From Streptomyces mirabilis (GTDB lineage: Bacteria; Actinomycetota; Actinomycetes; Streptomycetales; Streptomycetaceae): a stretch of DNA of 64,000 nucleotides. The stretch spans positions 8,060,001 through 8,124,000 of the forward strand of contig NZ_JBCJKP010000001.1 in the NCBI RefSeq assembly GCF_039503195.1. Reading direction: 5' to 3'. The notes below the pieces were generated by a model. The model did not search any database. It had not been told where the DNA came from and saw only the letters and a program-made list of their open reading frames with translations. A program made the position numbers and the translations under genes. Shown in pieces: positions 53,945 through 63,694 of the stretch; position 1 is the first letter of the stretch; each line of letters opens with the position of its first letter.

Positions 53945-54786
53945 CGACGGACGGCGACGGCATGACGACGGACGCGGGAAAGACGACCGGCGCGGCGGCC
54001 TCGGAACGCACGGCGCTCGTCGAACTCGACGACGTCAGCAAGTACTACGGCAACATCCGCGCGCTCGAAGGCGTCTCGCTGGAGGTGCACGCGGGGGAGA
54101 TCTCCTGCGTGCTCGGCGACAACGGCGCGGGCAAGTCCACGCTGATCAAGATCATCGCGGGCCTGCACCAGCACGACGCGGGCACCCTGAGCATCGAGGG
54201 CGAGGAGACCCGCCTCACCTCCCCGCGCGAGGCCCTGGACCGGGGCATCGCCACCGTCTACCAGGACCTCGCCGTGGTCCCGCTGATGCCGGTGTGGCGG
54301 AACTTCTTCCTCGGTTCCGAGCTGTCGAGGGGCACGGGCCCCTTCAGGCGCATGGACGTCGACCGCATGCGCAGGACCACCCACGCGGAGCTGCTGCGCA
54401 TGGGCATCGACCTGCGTGACGTCGACCAGCCCATCGGCACCCTCTCCGGCGGTGAGCGTCAGTGCGTGGCGATCGCCCGCGCCGTCCACTTCGGTGCCAA
54501 GGTCCTCGTCCTCGACGAGCCCACCGCCGCGCTCGGTGTGAAGCAGTCCGGCGTGGTCCTCAAGTACGTGGCCGCCGCGCGGGACGCCGGCCTCGGCGTG
54601 GTCCTCATCACTCACAACCCGCACCACGCGTACCTGGTGGGCGACCGTTTCGTCCTCCTGAAGCGCGGCGCCATGTTCGGCAGCCACACCCGCGACGAGA
54701 TCAGCCTCGACGAGCTGACCCGCCAGATGGCGGGCGGCAGCGAGCTGGACGACCTCCGACACGAGCTGGAGCGAAGCGCGTCCTGA
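53941..54786 (+). CDS. Sugar ABC transporter ATP-binding protein, single domain
   Basis: 281 residues with one ATPase domain: Walker [11 protein letters not shown] loop YQDLAV, signature LSGGERQ, Walker [13 protein letters not shown] loop ITHNP. Most CUT2 ATPases (RbsA, XylG, MglA) have two fused domains of about 500 residues; a single-domain form occurs in the fructose system FrcBCA, so this operon resembles that type. A repeat [13 protein letters not shown] at the N-terminus includes a second possible start at 53962. Followed by a hairpin terminator. Confidence 0.94.
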   Translation: MTTDGDGMTTDAGKTTGAAASERTALVELDDVSKYYGNIRALEGVSLEVHAGEISCVLGDNGAGKSTLIKIIAGLHQHDAGTLSIEGEETRLTSPREALDRGIATVYQDLAVVPLMPVWRNFFLGSELSRGTGPFRRMDVDRMRRTTHAELLRMGIDLRDVDQPIGTLSGGERQCVAIARAVHFGAKVLVLDEPTAALGVKQSGVVLKYVAAARDAGLGVVLITHNPHHAYLVGDRFVLLKRGAMFGSHTRDEISLDELTRQMAGGSELDDLRHELERSAS

Positions 54787-54845
54787 GGGGCGCGGGGAGC
54801 TGTGCGTCCAGTCACATACGGCTCTCCGCTCACATACGGCCCAAG

Positions 54846-54882
54846 GCTCTCCAGGGCGCTCCGGCGGAGCGCCCCGGAGAGC
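54846..54882. terminator. Hairpin terminator after the sugar ABC operon
   Basis: GCTCTCC-A-GGGCGCTCC pairs with GGAGCGCCC-C-GGAGAGC around a GGC loop: 9 bp, one mismatch, 7 bp. Confidence 0.75.
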
Positions 54883-54935
54883 TCAGGGGGACTCCGCCAT
54901 GCGCCCCCCCGGCGCGGTGAGGCAGAATCGGCCCG

Positions 54936-56081
54936 ATGAGCACCTACCGCGACCTCGCACACCGCGGCTCCGCGCGGGCCACCGTCCTGCGGACCGTAGG
55001 GACGCGTGAACGCCGTTCCCATCTGACGGCTCCCCGCGTCCCCACCGTCGGTATCGACATCGGCGGCACGAAGGTGATGGCGGGCGTCGTCGACGCCGAC
55101 GGCAACATCCTGGAGAAGCTCCGCGCCGAGACGCCGGACAAGTCCAAGAGCCCCAAGGTCGTCGAGGACACCATCGTGGAGCTGGTCCTGGACCTCTCGG
55201 ACCGGCACGACGTGCACGCCGTGGGCATCGGTGCGGCCGGCTGGGTCGACGCCGAGCGCAACCGCGTCCTCTTCGCCCCCCACCTGTCCTGGCGCAACGA
55301 GCCGCTGCGCGACCGCCTCGCCGGGCGGCTCGCCGTCCCGGTCCTGGTCGACAACGACGCCAACGCCGCCGCCTGGGCGGAGTGGCGGTTCGGCGCGGGG
55401 CGTGGCGAGGACAACCTCGTCATGATCACGCTCGGCACCGGCATCGGCGGTGCGCTGCTGGAGGACGGCCAGGTCAAGCGCGGCAAGTTCGGCGTCGCGG
55501 GCGAGTTCGGCCACATGCAGGTGGTCCCGGGCGGCCACCGCTGCCCGTGCGGCAACCGCGGCTGCTGGGAGCAGTACAGCTCGGGCAACGCGCTGGTCCG
55601 TGAGGCCCGCGAACTCGCCGCCGCGGACTCCCCGGTCGCGTACGGGATCATCGAGCACGTCAAGGGCAACATCGGCGACATCACCGGCCCGATGATCACC
55701 GAGCTCGCCCGCGAGGGCGACGCCATGTGCATCGAGCTGCTCCAGGACATCGGTCAGTGGCTCGGCGTCGGCATCGCCAACCTGGCGGCGGCTCTGGACC
55801 CCTCCTGCTTCGTCATCGGCGGCGGCGTCAGCGCGGCCGACGACCTCCTCATCGGCCCCGCGCGCGACGCCTTCCGCCGCCACCTGACCGGTCGCGGCTA
55901 CCGTCCCGAGGCCCGTATCGCCCGCGCCCAGCTCGGCCCCGAGGCCGGCATGGTCGGCGCCGCCGACCTCGCGCGCCTCGTCGCCCGCCGCTTCCGCCGC
56001 GCCAAGCGCCGCCGTGTGGAGCGCTACGAGCGGTACGAGCGCTACTCCGAGTCCCGCCGCACGACCCAGGGGATGCTGTGA
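54936..56081 (+). CDS. ROK-family glucokinase
   Basis: 381 residues. Phosphorylates glucose or a related sugar with ATP. Motifs: ATP loop GIDIGGTKVMAGV, sugar-binding DNDANAAAWAEW, ITLGTGIGGALL, zinc motif CPCGNRGCWEQ, and ASP-type region IGGGVSAADD. No N-terminal HTH, so an enzyme and not a repressor. A 35-residue basic N-terminal extension and an R/Y/E-rich tail are additions to the core. A CAGAAT box ends 7 nt before ATG 54936 and there is no ribosome binding site, suggesting a leaderless message separate from the ABC operon. Stop overlaps the next GTG (GTGA). Confidence 0.93.
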   Translation: MSTYRDLAHRGSARATVLRTVGTRERRSHLTAPRVPTVGIDIGGTKVMAGVVDADGNILEKLRAETPDKSKSPKVVEDTIVELVLDLSDRHDVHAVGIGAAGWVDAERNRVLFAPHLSWRNEPLRDRLAGRLAVPVLVDNDANAAAWAEWRFGAGRGEDNLVMITLGTGIGGALLEDGQVKRGKFGVAGEFGHMQVVPGGHRCPCGNRGCWEQYSSGNALVREARELAAADSPVAYGIIEHVKGNIGDITGPMITELAREGDAMCIELLQDIGQWLGVGIANLAAALDPSCFVIGGGVSAADDLLIGPARDAFRRHLTGRGYRPEARIARAQLGPEAGMVGAADLARLVARRFRRAKRRRVERYERYERYSESRRTTQGML

Positions 56082-56659
56082 CGGCCTCGCTGCCGCGCCA
56101 GGCCTCGCCTCCGGACGAGCCCCGGCGCCCGCCGGAGGACCCGCGCCACAAGTTCCGCCGCCGTGCCCTGACGCTGCTGATCATCGTGCTGCTCATCGGC
56201 GTCCCGGCCGGCTACCTGGTGATCTCCGCCAACCAGAGCCGCGACAGCGGCAAGCAGAAGGAGGAGAACTACTCGGCGACCGGCCTCACCGTGGGCTGGC
56301 CCTCGCGCGTCCAGCGCCGCCTCTACCAGGTGCCCATCCCGTTGAACGGCGTCTCCGTCGCCTACTACGAGACGAACAACTGGAAGACCAGCCGTCTCTA
56401 CGTGCAGTTCGCCACCAATGGCGCGGGGCTGGAGCAGTTCCTCACGGAGGTCGGCACCAGCCGGGACACACTGCGCAAGAACAACATCGCCATCGGCACC
56501 CGCGACCAGAAGGTCGTCGGCTGGAAGTTCACGGGCCCCGGCTCGTGGTGGGGCCTCACGCACGAACAGAAGGACCCGGCGCCCACCCAGGACATCGTCG
56601 TGAACTGGCCCCAGCCCGGGCGCGCCGTGGTCTACGTCGTCTCCCGCACGATCCCCTGA
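56078..56659 (+). CDS. Single-pass membrane protein of unknown function
   Basis: 193 residues: a Pro/Arg-rich cytoplasmic N-terminus of about 28 residues, one transmembrane helix (ALTLLIIVLLIGVPAGYLVI), and an extracellular domain of about 140 residues (TVGWPSRVQRRLYQVPIPLNGVSVAYYETNNWKTSRLYVQF...). I do not recognise the domain. GTG at 56078 overlaps the glucokinase stop by 4 bp, so it is made with the kinase. A small hairpin (GGCCCCG-CGC-CGGGGCC, 56668-56684) follows. Confidence 0.85.
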   Translation: MTASLPRQASPPDEPRRPPEDPRHKFRRRALTLLIIVLLIGVPAGYLVISANQSRDSGKQKEENYSATGLTVGWPSRVQRRLYQVPIPLNGVSVAYYETNNWKTSRLYVQFATNGAGLEQFLTEVGTSRDTLRKNNIAIGTRDQKVVGWKFTGPGSWWGLTHEQKDPAPTQDIVVNWPQPGRAVVYVVSRTIP

Positions 56660-56765
56660 GCCGCCCCGGCCCCGCGCCGGGGCCACCGTCGGGACCGGTT
56701 GTCAGAGCCCGCCCGTAGAGTCGAAGACAACTGATTCGACCGAGGGGCGGGAGGTGACCGGACGT

Positions 56766-59624
56766 ATGGGCGACGAGGCCGTGAAGACCGATACGGCTGT
56801 GCCGGTGCGGCTTGCCGCCGTCTTCCTGCCCGCACCCGTGCCCCGCCAGGGACGCGTCGCCTTCTGGGACCCGGACGGCGGGCCGCTGCCCTCCGACGAC
56901 CGCGCCGGGAGCGGGTCGCCCGCCGAGAACACGTCGTCCGCCGAGCCGACCGAGCTGACGGTGGTACGACCGCACGGCTCGGGAGTCCGCCGCGGCACCG
57001 TCCCCGCCCTGACCCTGCCGATCGCCGAGGCCCTCCCGCTGCTCGCCGGGGCCCGCCACGACCGCGCCGCGCATCCGGCCACGACCTGCTGGGGCGCTGC
57101 CGCGCTGCACGCACTGCGGCTCGTCGCGCGGGGCCGGATGCTGCCCGGACTCACCTCCGAGGGCCACGACGCCTGGCGCGCGGGCCCACTGGACCCGGAC
57201 GACATCGCCCACCTGCGCGCCGTGGCCGCCGCTCTTCCGTACGAAGGGCATGCCGTCCCGCTCCCCGGCAAGGGCCCCCTCCGGCTGCCCGACCCGGAAG
57301 CGCTGATGCGCTCCTTCCTGGACGCGGTCGCCGACACCCTGCCGCGTACCCCCGCCGCTCCCCACACCTCAGGGAAACCCTTCGCGGCCGGAGAGCCGCA
57401 GCGGCTGCCCGGAGCCCACGACTGGGCCGCCGAGGTCGCCGCGGGCATGGACGCGGGCGTACGGATCTCGCTCCGCCTGGACCTGTCGGCGTACCAGCTC
57501 TTCGAGGACGGCGAGGGCGCGCACCGCGCGGGCGCCGCCGTCGTCCAGGTGCACAGCCTCGCCGACCCCACCCTCGTCGTCGACGCCGCGGCCCTGTGGG
57601 AGGACGACGCCGACACGGCCTTCGGCCCCCGCGCGCGCGTGGACGCGGCGCTGGCCGTGCGCCGCGCCGCCCGCGTCTGGCCGCCCCTGGACCGCCTGTC
57701 CGAACAGGACGTGCCCGACGTCCTCGCACTCTCCGAAGAGGAGCTCTCCGACCTGCTCGGCATCGCCGCGACCCGCCTCGGCGCGGCCGGCGTCGCCGTC
57801 CACTGGCCCCGCGACCTCGCCCACGACCTCAGTGCCGCCGCGGTGGTGCGCCCCGCGCCCGGCTCGGCCACGGACGGCACCGGATTCTTCGAGAGCGAGG
57901 AACTGCTCCAGTTCCGCTGGCAGCTGGCCCTCGGCGGCGACCCGCTCACCGAGGCCGAGATGGACGCCCTCGCCGAGGCCCACCGCCCCGTCGTCCGGCT
58001 GCGCGACCAGTGGGTCCTCGTCGACCCCGCCCTCGTCCGCAAGGCCCGCAAGCGGGAGCTGGGCCTGCTCGACCCGGTCGACGCCCTGTCCGTGGCGCTC
58101 ACCGGCACCGCGGAGGTCGACGGCGAGACGGTCGAGGCGGTGCCGGTCGGCGCCCTCGCCACGCTGCGCGACCGTCTGACGGCCGGCATCACCCCCGTGG
58201 AGCCGCCCCCGGGCCTCCAGGCCCGGCTGCGGGACTACCAGCTGCGGGGCCTCGCCTGGCTCGACCTCATGACCTCCCTCGGCCTCGGCGGCTGCCTCGC
58301 CGACGACATGGGCCTCGGCAAGACCATCACCGTCATCGCCCTGCACCTGCGCCGGGACCGCGGCGAACCCACCCTGGTCGTCTGCCCGGCATCGCTGATG
58401 GGCAACTGGCAGCGGGAGATCAACCGTTTCGCGCCCGGCGTCCCGGTCCGCCGCTTCCACGGCCCCGACCGCACCCTGGAGGACCTCGACGGCGGTTTCG
58501 TCTTGACCACCTACGGCACGATGCGCTCGGCCGCGCCCCGGCTCGCCCAGCAGACGTGGGGCATGGTCGTCGCCGACGAGGCCCAGCACGTCAAGAACCC
58601 CTACTCGGCGACGGCGAAGGCCCTGCGGACCATCCCGTCCCCCGCGCGCGTGGCTCTCACCGGCACGCCCGTGGAGAACAACCTCTCCGAGCTGTGGGCC
58701 CTGCTGGACTGGACGACGCCCGGCCTGCTCGGACCTCTCAAGTCCTTCCGCGCCCGACACGCGCGCGCCGTGGAGAACGGCGAGGACGAGGAGGCGATCG
58801 CCCGCCTGGCCCGGCTGATCCGCCCCTTCCTGCTCCGTCGCAAGAAGTCCGACCCCGGGATCGTCCCCGAGCTCCCGCCCAAGACGGAGACGGACCACCC
58901 GGTCCCCCTGACCCGTGAGCAGGCGTCCCTCTACGAGGCCGTGGTCCGCGAGTCGATGCTCGCCATCGAGACGACCGAGGGCATCGCCCGCCGCGGCCTG
59001 GTCCTGAAGCTCCTCACCTCCCTCAAGCAGATCTGCAACCACCCGGCGCTGTTCCTGAAGGAGGACGCCCGGGCCGCCGCGCTCGGACCCTCCGCCCGCT
59101 CCGGCAAGCTCGCCCTGCTCGACGAACTGCTGGACACACTGCTCGCCGAGGACGGCTCGGCGCTGGTCTTCACCCAGTACGTGGGGATGGCCCGACTGAT
59201 CACCGCCCACCTGGCCGCGCGCGCCGTCCCGGTGGAGCTCCTGCACGGCGGCACGCCGGTCGCCGAACGCGAACACATGGTGGACCGCTTCCAGAGCGGG
59301 GCCACCCCGATCCTGGTGCTGTCCCTCAAGGCCGCGGGCACCGGCCTGAACCTCACCCGGGCGGGCCACGTCGTCCACTTCGACCGCTGGTGGAACCCGG
59401 CCGTCGAGGAACAGGCCACCGACCGCGCCTACCGCATCGGTCAGACCCAGCCCGTCCAGGTGCACCGCCTCATCACCGAGGGCACGGTCGAGGACCGCAT
59501 CGCCGAGATGCTCGAAGCCAAGCGGGCGCTCGCCGACGCCATCCTGGGCTCCGGCGAGGCCCCCCTGACCGAACTGACCGACCGCGAGCTGTCGGACCTG
59601 GTGTCACTGCGGAGGTCGTCGTGA
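56766..59624 (+). CDS. SNF2-family (RapA-like) helicase/ATPase
   Basis: 952 residues. N-terminal half is the SNF2-associated domain found in actinobacterial members; the C-terminal half has all helicase motifs: I DDMGLGKT, II DEAQH, III LTGTPVENNLSELWAL, V GTGLNLTRAGHVVHFDRWWNP, VI DRAYRIGQTQPV. Likely translocates on double-stranded DNA to remodel protein-DNA complexes. ATG at 56766 has GGGAGG 11 bp upstream; GTG at 56754 is in frame. Coupled by a 4-bp overlap to a SWIM zinc-finger gene, a known actinobacterial pairing. Confidence 0.94.
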   Translation: MGDEAVKTDTAVPVRLAAVFLPAPVPRQGRVAFWDPDGGPLPSDDRAGSGSPAENTSSAEPTELTVVRPHGSGVRRGTVPALTLPIAEALPLLAGARHDRAAHPATTCWGAAALHALRLVARGRMLPGLTSEGHDAWRAGPLDPDDIAHLRAVAAALPYEGHAVPLPGKGPLRLPDPEALMRSFLDAVADTLPRTPAAPHTSGKPFAAGEPQRLPGAHDWAAEVAAGMDAGVRISLRLDLSAYQLFEDGEGAHRAGAAVVQVHSLADPTLVVDAAALWEDDADTAFGPRARVDAALAVRRAARVWPPLDRLSEQDVPDVLALSEEELSDLLGIAATRLGAAGVAVHWPRDLAHDLSAAAVVRPAPGSATDGTGFFESEELLQFRWQLALGGDPLTEAEMDALAEAHRPVVRLRDQWVLVDPALVRKARKRELGLLDPVDALSVALTGTAEVDGETVEAVPVGALATLRDRLTAGITPVEPPPGLQARLRDYQLRGLAWLDLMTSLGLGGCLADDMGLGKTITVIALHLRRDRGEPTLVVCPASLMGNWQREINRFAPGVPVRRFHGPDRTLEDLDGGFVLTTYGTMRSAAPRLAQQTWGMVVADEAQHVKNPYSATAKALRTIPSPARVALTGTPVENNLSELWALLDWTTPGLLGPLKSFRARHARAVENGEDEEAIARLARLIRPFLLRRKKSDPGIVPELPPKTETDHPVPLTREQASLYEAVVRESMLAIETTEGIARRGLVLKLLTSLKQICNHPALFLKEDARAAALGPSARSGKLALLDELLDTLLAEDGSALVFTQYVGMARLITAHLAARAVPVELLHGGTPVAEREHMVDRFQSGATPILVLSLKAAGTGLNLTRAGHVVHFDRWWNPAVEEQATDRAYRIGQTQPVQVHRLITEGTVEDRIAEMLEAKRALADAILGSGEAPLTELTDRELSDLVSLRRSS

Positions 59625-61768
59625 ACGGTCCGCAGGAAGAGACGCGGCCGGTGAACGGGGACGCGGACGCGCCGGCCTCCGAACCATCACGCCCGGCAGC
59701 CGGGCCGCGCCCCGCCGACGTGGCGCGTCGCGCGCTGCGGGCCGCGCGGGAGCGCGACACCCTGGGCGCGGCGGCGGGGGACGAGCCGGCTTCGCGGTCG
59801 GACGGGGTGACCTCCCCGGCGGCCCGACCGGGCGACGCGGCCAGGGAGGCCCTGCGCCGGGCCGCCACGAGGGGGAGCGGTCCGCATCCGGACCCGAGTT
59901 CGGGTGCCGACCCCGTCCCGGATCCGGAGACCGCCTCAGGCGCCCAACCCGGTCCGGTACGGCCTTCGGCCCGCGCGGAGACGGCGGACGCTCCGTCCGC
60001 CGACGTGCCCCCAGCCGGCACGCGTCCTGGTGACATCGCCCGCGAGGCACTGCGCGCGGCGCGCACGGAGGCCCGGCAGGCGCGGACGGCGGCGGAGACC
60101 AAGGGAGCCGGAAGCGCGCACCGGTCGGCAGAGCGTGCGGCGGCCGGTGCGCGGGCCCGGCGCGACCGACGGGACCAGGACCGGGGAGCCCGGGTCCGGG
60201 ACGTACGAGAGGTGCTCGCGGAGGCCTTCGAGCTGCCCGGCGCCGAAGCGCCCCGCGAGACAACCGACACCGGACGTCCGGCGCACCCCGACACGGACAC
60301 CAAGACCGACGTCGAGACCGAGACCGACAGCGACATCGACACCGAGACCGCCCTCGACGCCAACAGCGACACCAAGACCGACGCCGAAGCCGACGCCGAG
60401 AGGGGGCGCCGCAACTCGGCGCACCCAGCGCACCCGGCGCTCCCGACGCAGCCCCGGCTCAGCGAGGCGAGCACGATCCCGTCGGCCGTCGCCGTGCCGC
60501 GCTCCATGGCATCCCCGCGCCGCGACGGCGAGCTGCGCCGCACGTTCGAAGCGCTCCCCGCCCGCACCTCGCACGCGGACACCTTTGCGGAGACGTGGTG
60601 GGGCAACGCCTGGGTACGCGCTCTCGAAGAGGGAGCCCTGGACGCGGCGCGGCTGGCGCGCGGAGGGGCGTACGCCGACCGGGGGCACGTCGACGCCATC
60701 ACCGTCACACCGGGACTCGTGCTGGCCTATGTCCACGGGAGCCGCCCGCGGCCGTACCGCGTCCAGGTCCGACTGCGGACGCTGGACGACGGCGACTGGG
60801 ACCGTTTCCTCGACGCGGCGGCCGAGCGCCCCGGGCACATCGCGGCCCTCCTCGACAAGGAGATGCCCAAGTCGCTCGCGGACTGCGGAGCCGACCTGCT
60901 CCCCGGCCCCGGCGACCTGGCACCCCAGTGCAGCTGCCCCGACCACGGCCACCCCTGTAAACACGCCGCCGCCCTCTGCTACCAGACGGCACGTCTGCTC
61001 GACGAGGACCCCTTCGTGCTGCTTCTGCTGCGCGGCAGGGGCGAGCGCGAGCTGCTGGACGCGCTGTCCCGCCGCAACGCCACCCGCGCGGCCCGCGCCG
61101 CCCAGGAACAGCAGTCGGCGCCACTGCCCGGCGTACGGGCCCGTGACGCCCTCGCGCGTCGGGCGCTGCCGCCTCTCCCGGCGCCGCTGCCCGCCCCCGC
61201 GCACCCCGAGCAGCCGCCGATCTACCCGGGCGCGCCGGGCGGCCCCGACCCGTTCGCGCTGGACCAGCTCGCCACGGACGCGGCCGCCCGCGCGCACGCG
61301 CTGCTCACCACGGGCCGCGACCCGGTCGCGGAGCTGACGCTGTGGCAGGACGCGGTACGGCTCGCCGCCGCCCGCCCCGGTTCCGGCCTCACCGCCGGGA
61401 CCCGCGCCCTGTACGCCTCGCTGGCCTCCGCCGCCGGCCGTACCCCCGCCGACCTGGCGCGCGCGGTCGCCGCCTGGCGGCAGGGCGGCCTCGAAGGACT
61501 CACGGTCCTGGAAGAGCCCTGGGACCCGCCCGCGGGCCGTTTCGACCGCGCCCGCCCCCTCCTGCTCGCCGCCGACCTCCCCGCCTTCCGCCCCTGGCGC
61601 AACCACCTCACCCACCCCCGCGGCCACGCCCAGCTCCGCCTGGGCCACGACGGCCTCTGGTACGCCTACGAATCGGAACCGGGCCACGAGGACTGGTGGC
61701 CCCGGGGCACCCCCGACCTCGACCCGGTCGGCGCCCTGACCGGCCTCGGCGCCCCCGGCGAGCTCTGA
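59621..61768 (+). CDS. SWIM zinc-finger protein, partner of SNF2 ATPase
   Basis: 715 residues. N-terminal about 300 residues are disordered (Ala/Pro/Arg/Asp-rich, with an alternating run DTDTKTDVETETDSDIDTET-like, about 225-260). Then a folded part starting FAETWWGNAWVRALEEGALD, typical of SWIM partners of SNF2 proteins, and the SWIM finger CSCPDHGHPCKHAAA near 437. A helical C-terminal region of about 200 residues follows. GTG at 59621 has GGAGG 6 bp upstream and overlaps the helicase stop. Probably gives DNA or protein binding to the ATPase. Confidence 0.92.
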   Translation: MNGPQEETRPVNGDADAPASEPSRPAAGPRPADVARRALRAARERDTLGAAAGDEPASRSDGVTSPAARPGDAAREALRRAATRGSGPHPDPSSGADPVPDPETASGAQPGPVRPSARAETADAPSADVPPAGTRPGDIAREALRAARTEARQARTAAETKGAGSAHRSAERAAAGARARRDRRDQDRGARVRDVREVLAEAFELPGAEAPRETTDTGRPAHPDTDTKTDVETETDSDIDTETALDANSDTKTDAEADAERGRRNSAHPAHPALPTQPRLSEASTIPSAVAVPRSMASPRRDGELRRTFEALPARTSHADTFAETWWGNAWVRALEEGALDAARLARGGAYADRGHVDAITVTPGLVLAYVHGSRPRPYRVQVRLRTLDDGDWDRFLDAAAERPGHIAALLDKEMPKSLADCGADLLPGPGDLAPQCSCPDHGHPCKHAAALCYQTARLLDEDPFVLLLLRGRGERELLDALSRRNATRAARAAQEQQSAPLPGVRARDALARRALPPLPAPLPAPAHPEQPPIYPGAPGGPDPFALDQLATDAAARAHALLTTGRDPVAELTLWQDAVRLAAARPGSGLTAGTRALYASLASAAGRTPADLARAVAAWRQGGLEGLTVLEEPWDPPAGRFDRARPLLLAADLPAFRPWRNHLTHPRGHAQLRLGHDGLWYAYESEPGHEDWWPRGTPDLDPVGALTGLGAPGEL

Positions 61769-61906
61769 TCCGCCGGCCCGCGCCGAGCGAGTCACGCGGC
61801 ATCCCGGGCAGGCACCACAGGCAGGCTGACCATCATCCGAGCCCGTTCCAGCGTCATCGCTGTCCGTGACCGCGTCAGATCCCTCAGATCCCGCATCTCC
61901 TGGGCG

Positions 61907-63694
61907 TCATGCGAGCCAAGCGGACTCCTTCGGACGGGTGTGCGGTGAGCTGTCGGTGCTGCCGTGCGCGGCCGTGCGGCCCAGGTGGCGGTGCACGAAG
62001 TGGATGCTCATCGCGCCTTCGCCGACCGCGGAGGCCACCCGTTTCACCGAGCCGCTACGGACGTCCCCTACCGCGAAGACCCCGGGCAGGCTGGTCTCCA
62101 GGGTCATGCACGAGCGCCCGCGGCCGTGCCACACCTCGGGGTAGGCGCAGGCTTCCTGGGCCTCCGGGCCGGTGAGGACGAAGCCGCGGGAGTCGAGGGC
62201 GATGATGCCGGCGAGCCACTCGGTGTGGGGGTCGGCGCCGGTGAAGACGAACAGGCCCCGTACCGCGAGTCGGCGGTGCCCGCCCGTGCGGTTGTCGACC
62301 ACGTCGAGTTCCTCCAGCACCTCCTGGCCGATGACCTCGGTGACTTCGGTGTGCAGCATGACCTCCACCCGCGGATGGCGTTCGACCTGGTCGACCAGGT
62401 AGCGGGACATGTTGGCCTCAAGGCTGGGTCCTCGGACCAGCAGGTGCACCTTCGGCGCGTACCCGGCGAGGAACAGCACCGCCTGGCCCGCCGAGTTGCC
62501 TCCGCCGACGACGGCCACCGGGTCGGTGCGGCACTGCTGGGCCTCGTAGACGGTCGCCGAGTAGTGGACGCTCGTTCCCTCCAGGCGTTCGATGCCGGGC
62601 ACCTGGAGCCGGCGGTAGCGGGCGCCCGTGGCCAGGACGACGGCGCGGGCGGCGATCTCGCTGCCGTCGGCGAACGCCACCACGTAGTGGTCCTCGTCCT
62701 TGGGATGGAGACCGGTCGCCTCCAGCGGAATGCTGATCCTGGCGCCGAACTTGTCGGCTTGGAGCACGGCGCGTTCGGTGAGTTCGGCGCCTGAGATGCC
62801 GGCGGGGAAGCCGAGCAGATTCTCGATGCGGGACGACGTGGCGGCCTGGCCGCCGGTGGCCATCGCCTCCACCACGGTGGTGCTCAGGCCCTCGGAGGCG
62901 GCGTACACCGCGGCAGCGAGGCCGGCGGGTCCGGAGCCGACGATGAGGACGTCGCCGTGACGGTTTCCGGCGGGCAGTGACGGCAGGCCGATGAGCCGGG
63001 CCAGTTCCGCGTTGCTGGGGTTGCGCAACAGGGTGGTGTCCCGCCAGATGACGAGCGGTGTCTCCTCCGGGCCGACGCCGAAGCGGCGCAGCAGGTCCTC
63101 GGCCTCCTCGTCGGTCTCCAGGTCGATCCAGCGGTGCGGCAGCCGGTTGCGGATGGCGAACTCGCGCAGCCGCCGGGTGTCGGGCGAGTAGCGCGAGCCG
63201 ATGATGCGGAAGCCGGCGCCCTGTCCGACGAGCAGCGCGCGACGGCCCAGACAGGCGCGCAGCACGAGGTCCCCGATGGTGGAGTCCTGGGACACCAGGT
63301 GGCGCAATGGGGCCAAGGAGACGACGAGGACCTCGCCCGGGTCCCTGGCGACAGCGGTGTAGAAGGCCACCTGTCCGTGCAGCAGCCCGAGTTCGCCGAT
63401 GAAGCGACCGGGGCCGTGCACGCGCAGCACGTGTTCCTCGGGAGTGCCGTAGCCCTCGACGACGGCGACCGTACCGCTGAGGACGACGAAGAACGTCTCG
63501 CAGCGCTCCCCCTCCCGGATCAGCACGTCGTTCGGAGCCATGCTCCGGCGTTGCCCGTGCTCCGCCAGACGTGCTATCTGGTCCTCCGTAAGGCGCGGAT
63601 ACGCGCCGTAGATGTCCGGGGTCTCCCAGAAGGCGGCCTCGTCCGCTTCCTCCGGCACCGGTTCTCCGCCCGGCAGCGGCTGGTCGCCGGACAT
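61907..63694 (-). CDS. cNMP-binding / thioredoxin-like / flavin reductase fusion
   Basis: 595 residues in three parts: a cyclic-nucleotide-binding beta barrel (about 30-155, IREGERCETFFVVLSG, GPGRFIGELGLLHGQ, no following HTH); a thioredoxin-fold segment (about 175-240, FRIIGSRYSPDTRRLREFAIRNRLPHRWID); and a TrxR-like flavoprotein (VLIVGSGPAGLAAAVYAASEG, GGGNSAGQAVLFLAGYA, GVFAVGDVRSGSVKRVA). The redox CxxC of thioredoxin reductases is missing: the site reads VHYSATVYEAQQC. So electron transfer must differ. ATG at 63694 overlaps the stop of the UBP zinc-finger gene (TGATG), its translational partner. Confidence 0.92.
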   Translation of the reverse strand: MSGDQPLPGGEPVPEEADEAAFWETPDIYGAYPRLTEDQIARLAEHGQRRSMAPNDVLIREGERCETFFVVLSGTVAVVEGYGTPEEHVLRVHGPGRFIGELGLLHGQVAFYTAVARDPGEVLVVSLAPLRHLVSQDSTIGDLVLRACLGRRALLVGQGAGFRIIGSRYSPDTRRLREFAIRNRLPHRWIDLETDEEAEDLLRRFGVGPEETPLVIWRDTTLLRNPSNAELARLIGLPSLPAGNRHGDVLIVGSGPAGLAAAVYAASEGLSTTVVEAMATGGQAATSSRIENLLGFPAGISGAELTERAVLQADKFGARISIPLEATGLHPKDEDHYVVAFADGSEIAARAVVLATGARYRRLQVPGIERLEGTSVHYSATVYEAQQCRTDPVAVVGGGNSAGQAVLFLAGYAPKVHLLVRGPSLEANMSRYLVDQVERHPRVEVMLHTEVTEVIGQEVLEELDVVDNRTGGHRRLAVRGLFVFTGADPHTEWLAGIIALDSRGFVLTGPEAQEACAYPEVWHGRGRSCMTLETSLPGVFAVGDVRSGSVKRVASAVGEGAMSIHFVHRHLGRTAAHGSTDSSPHTRPKESAWLA

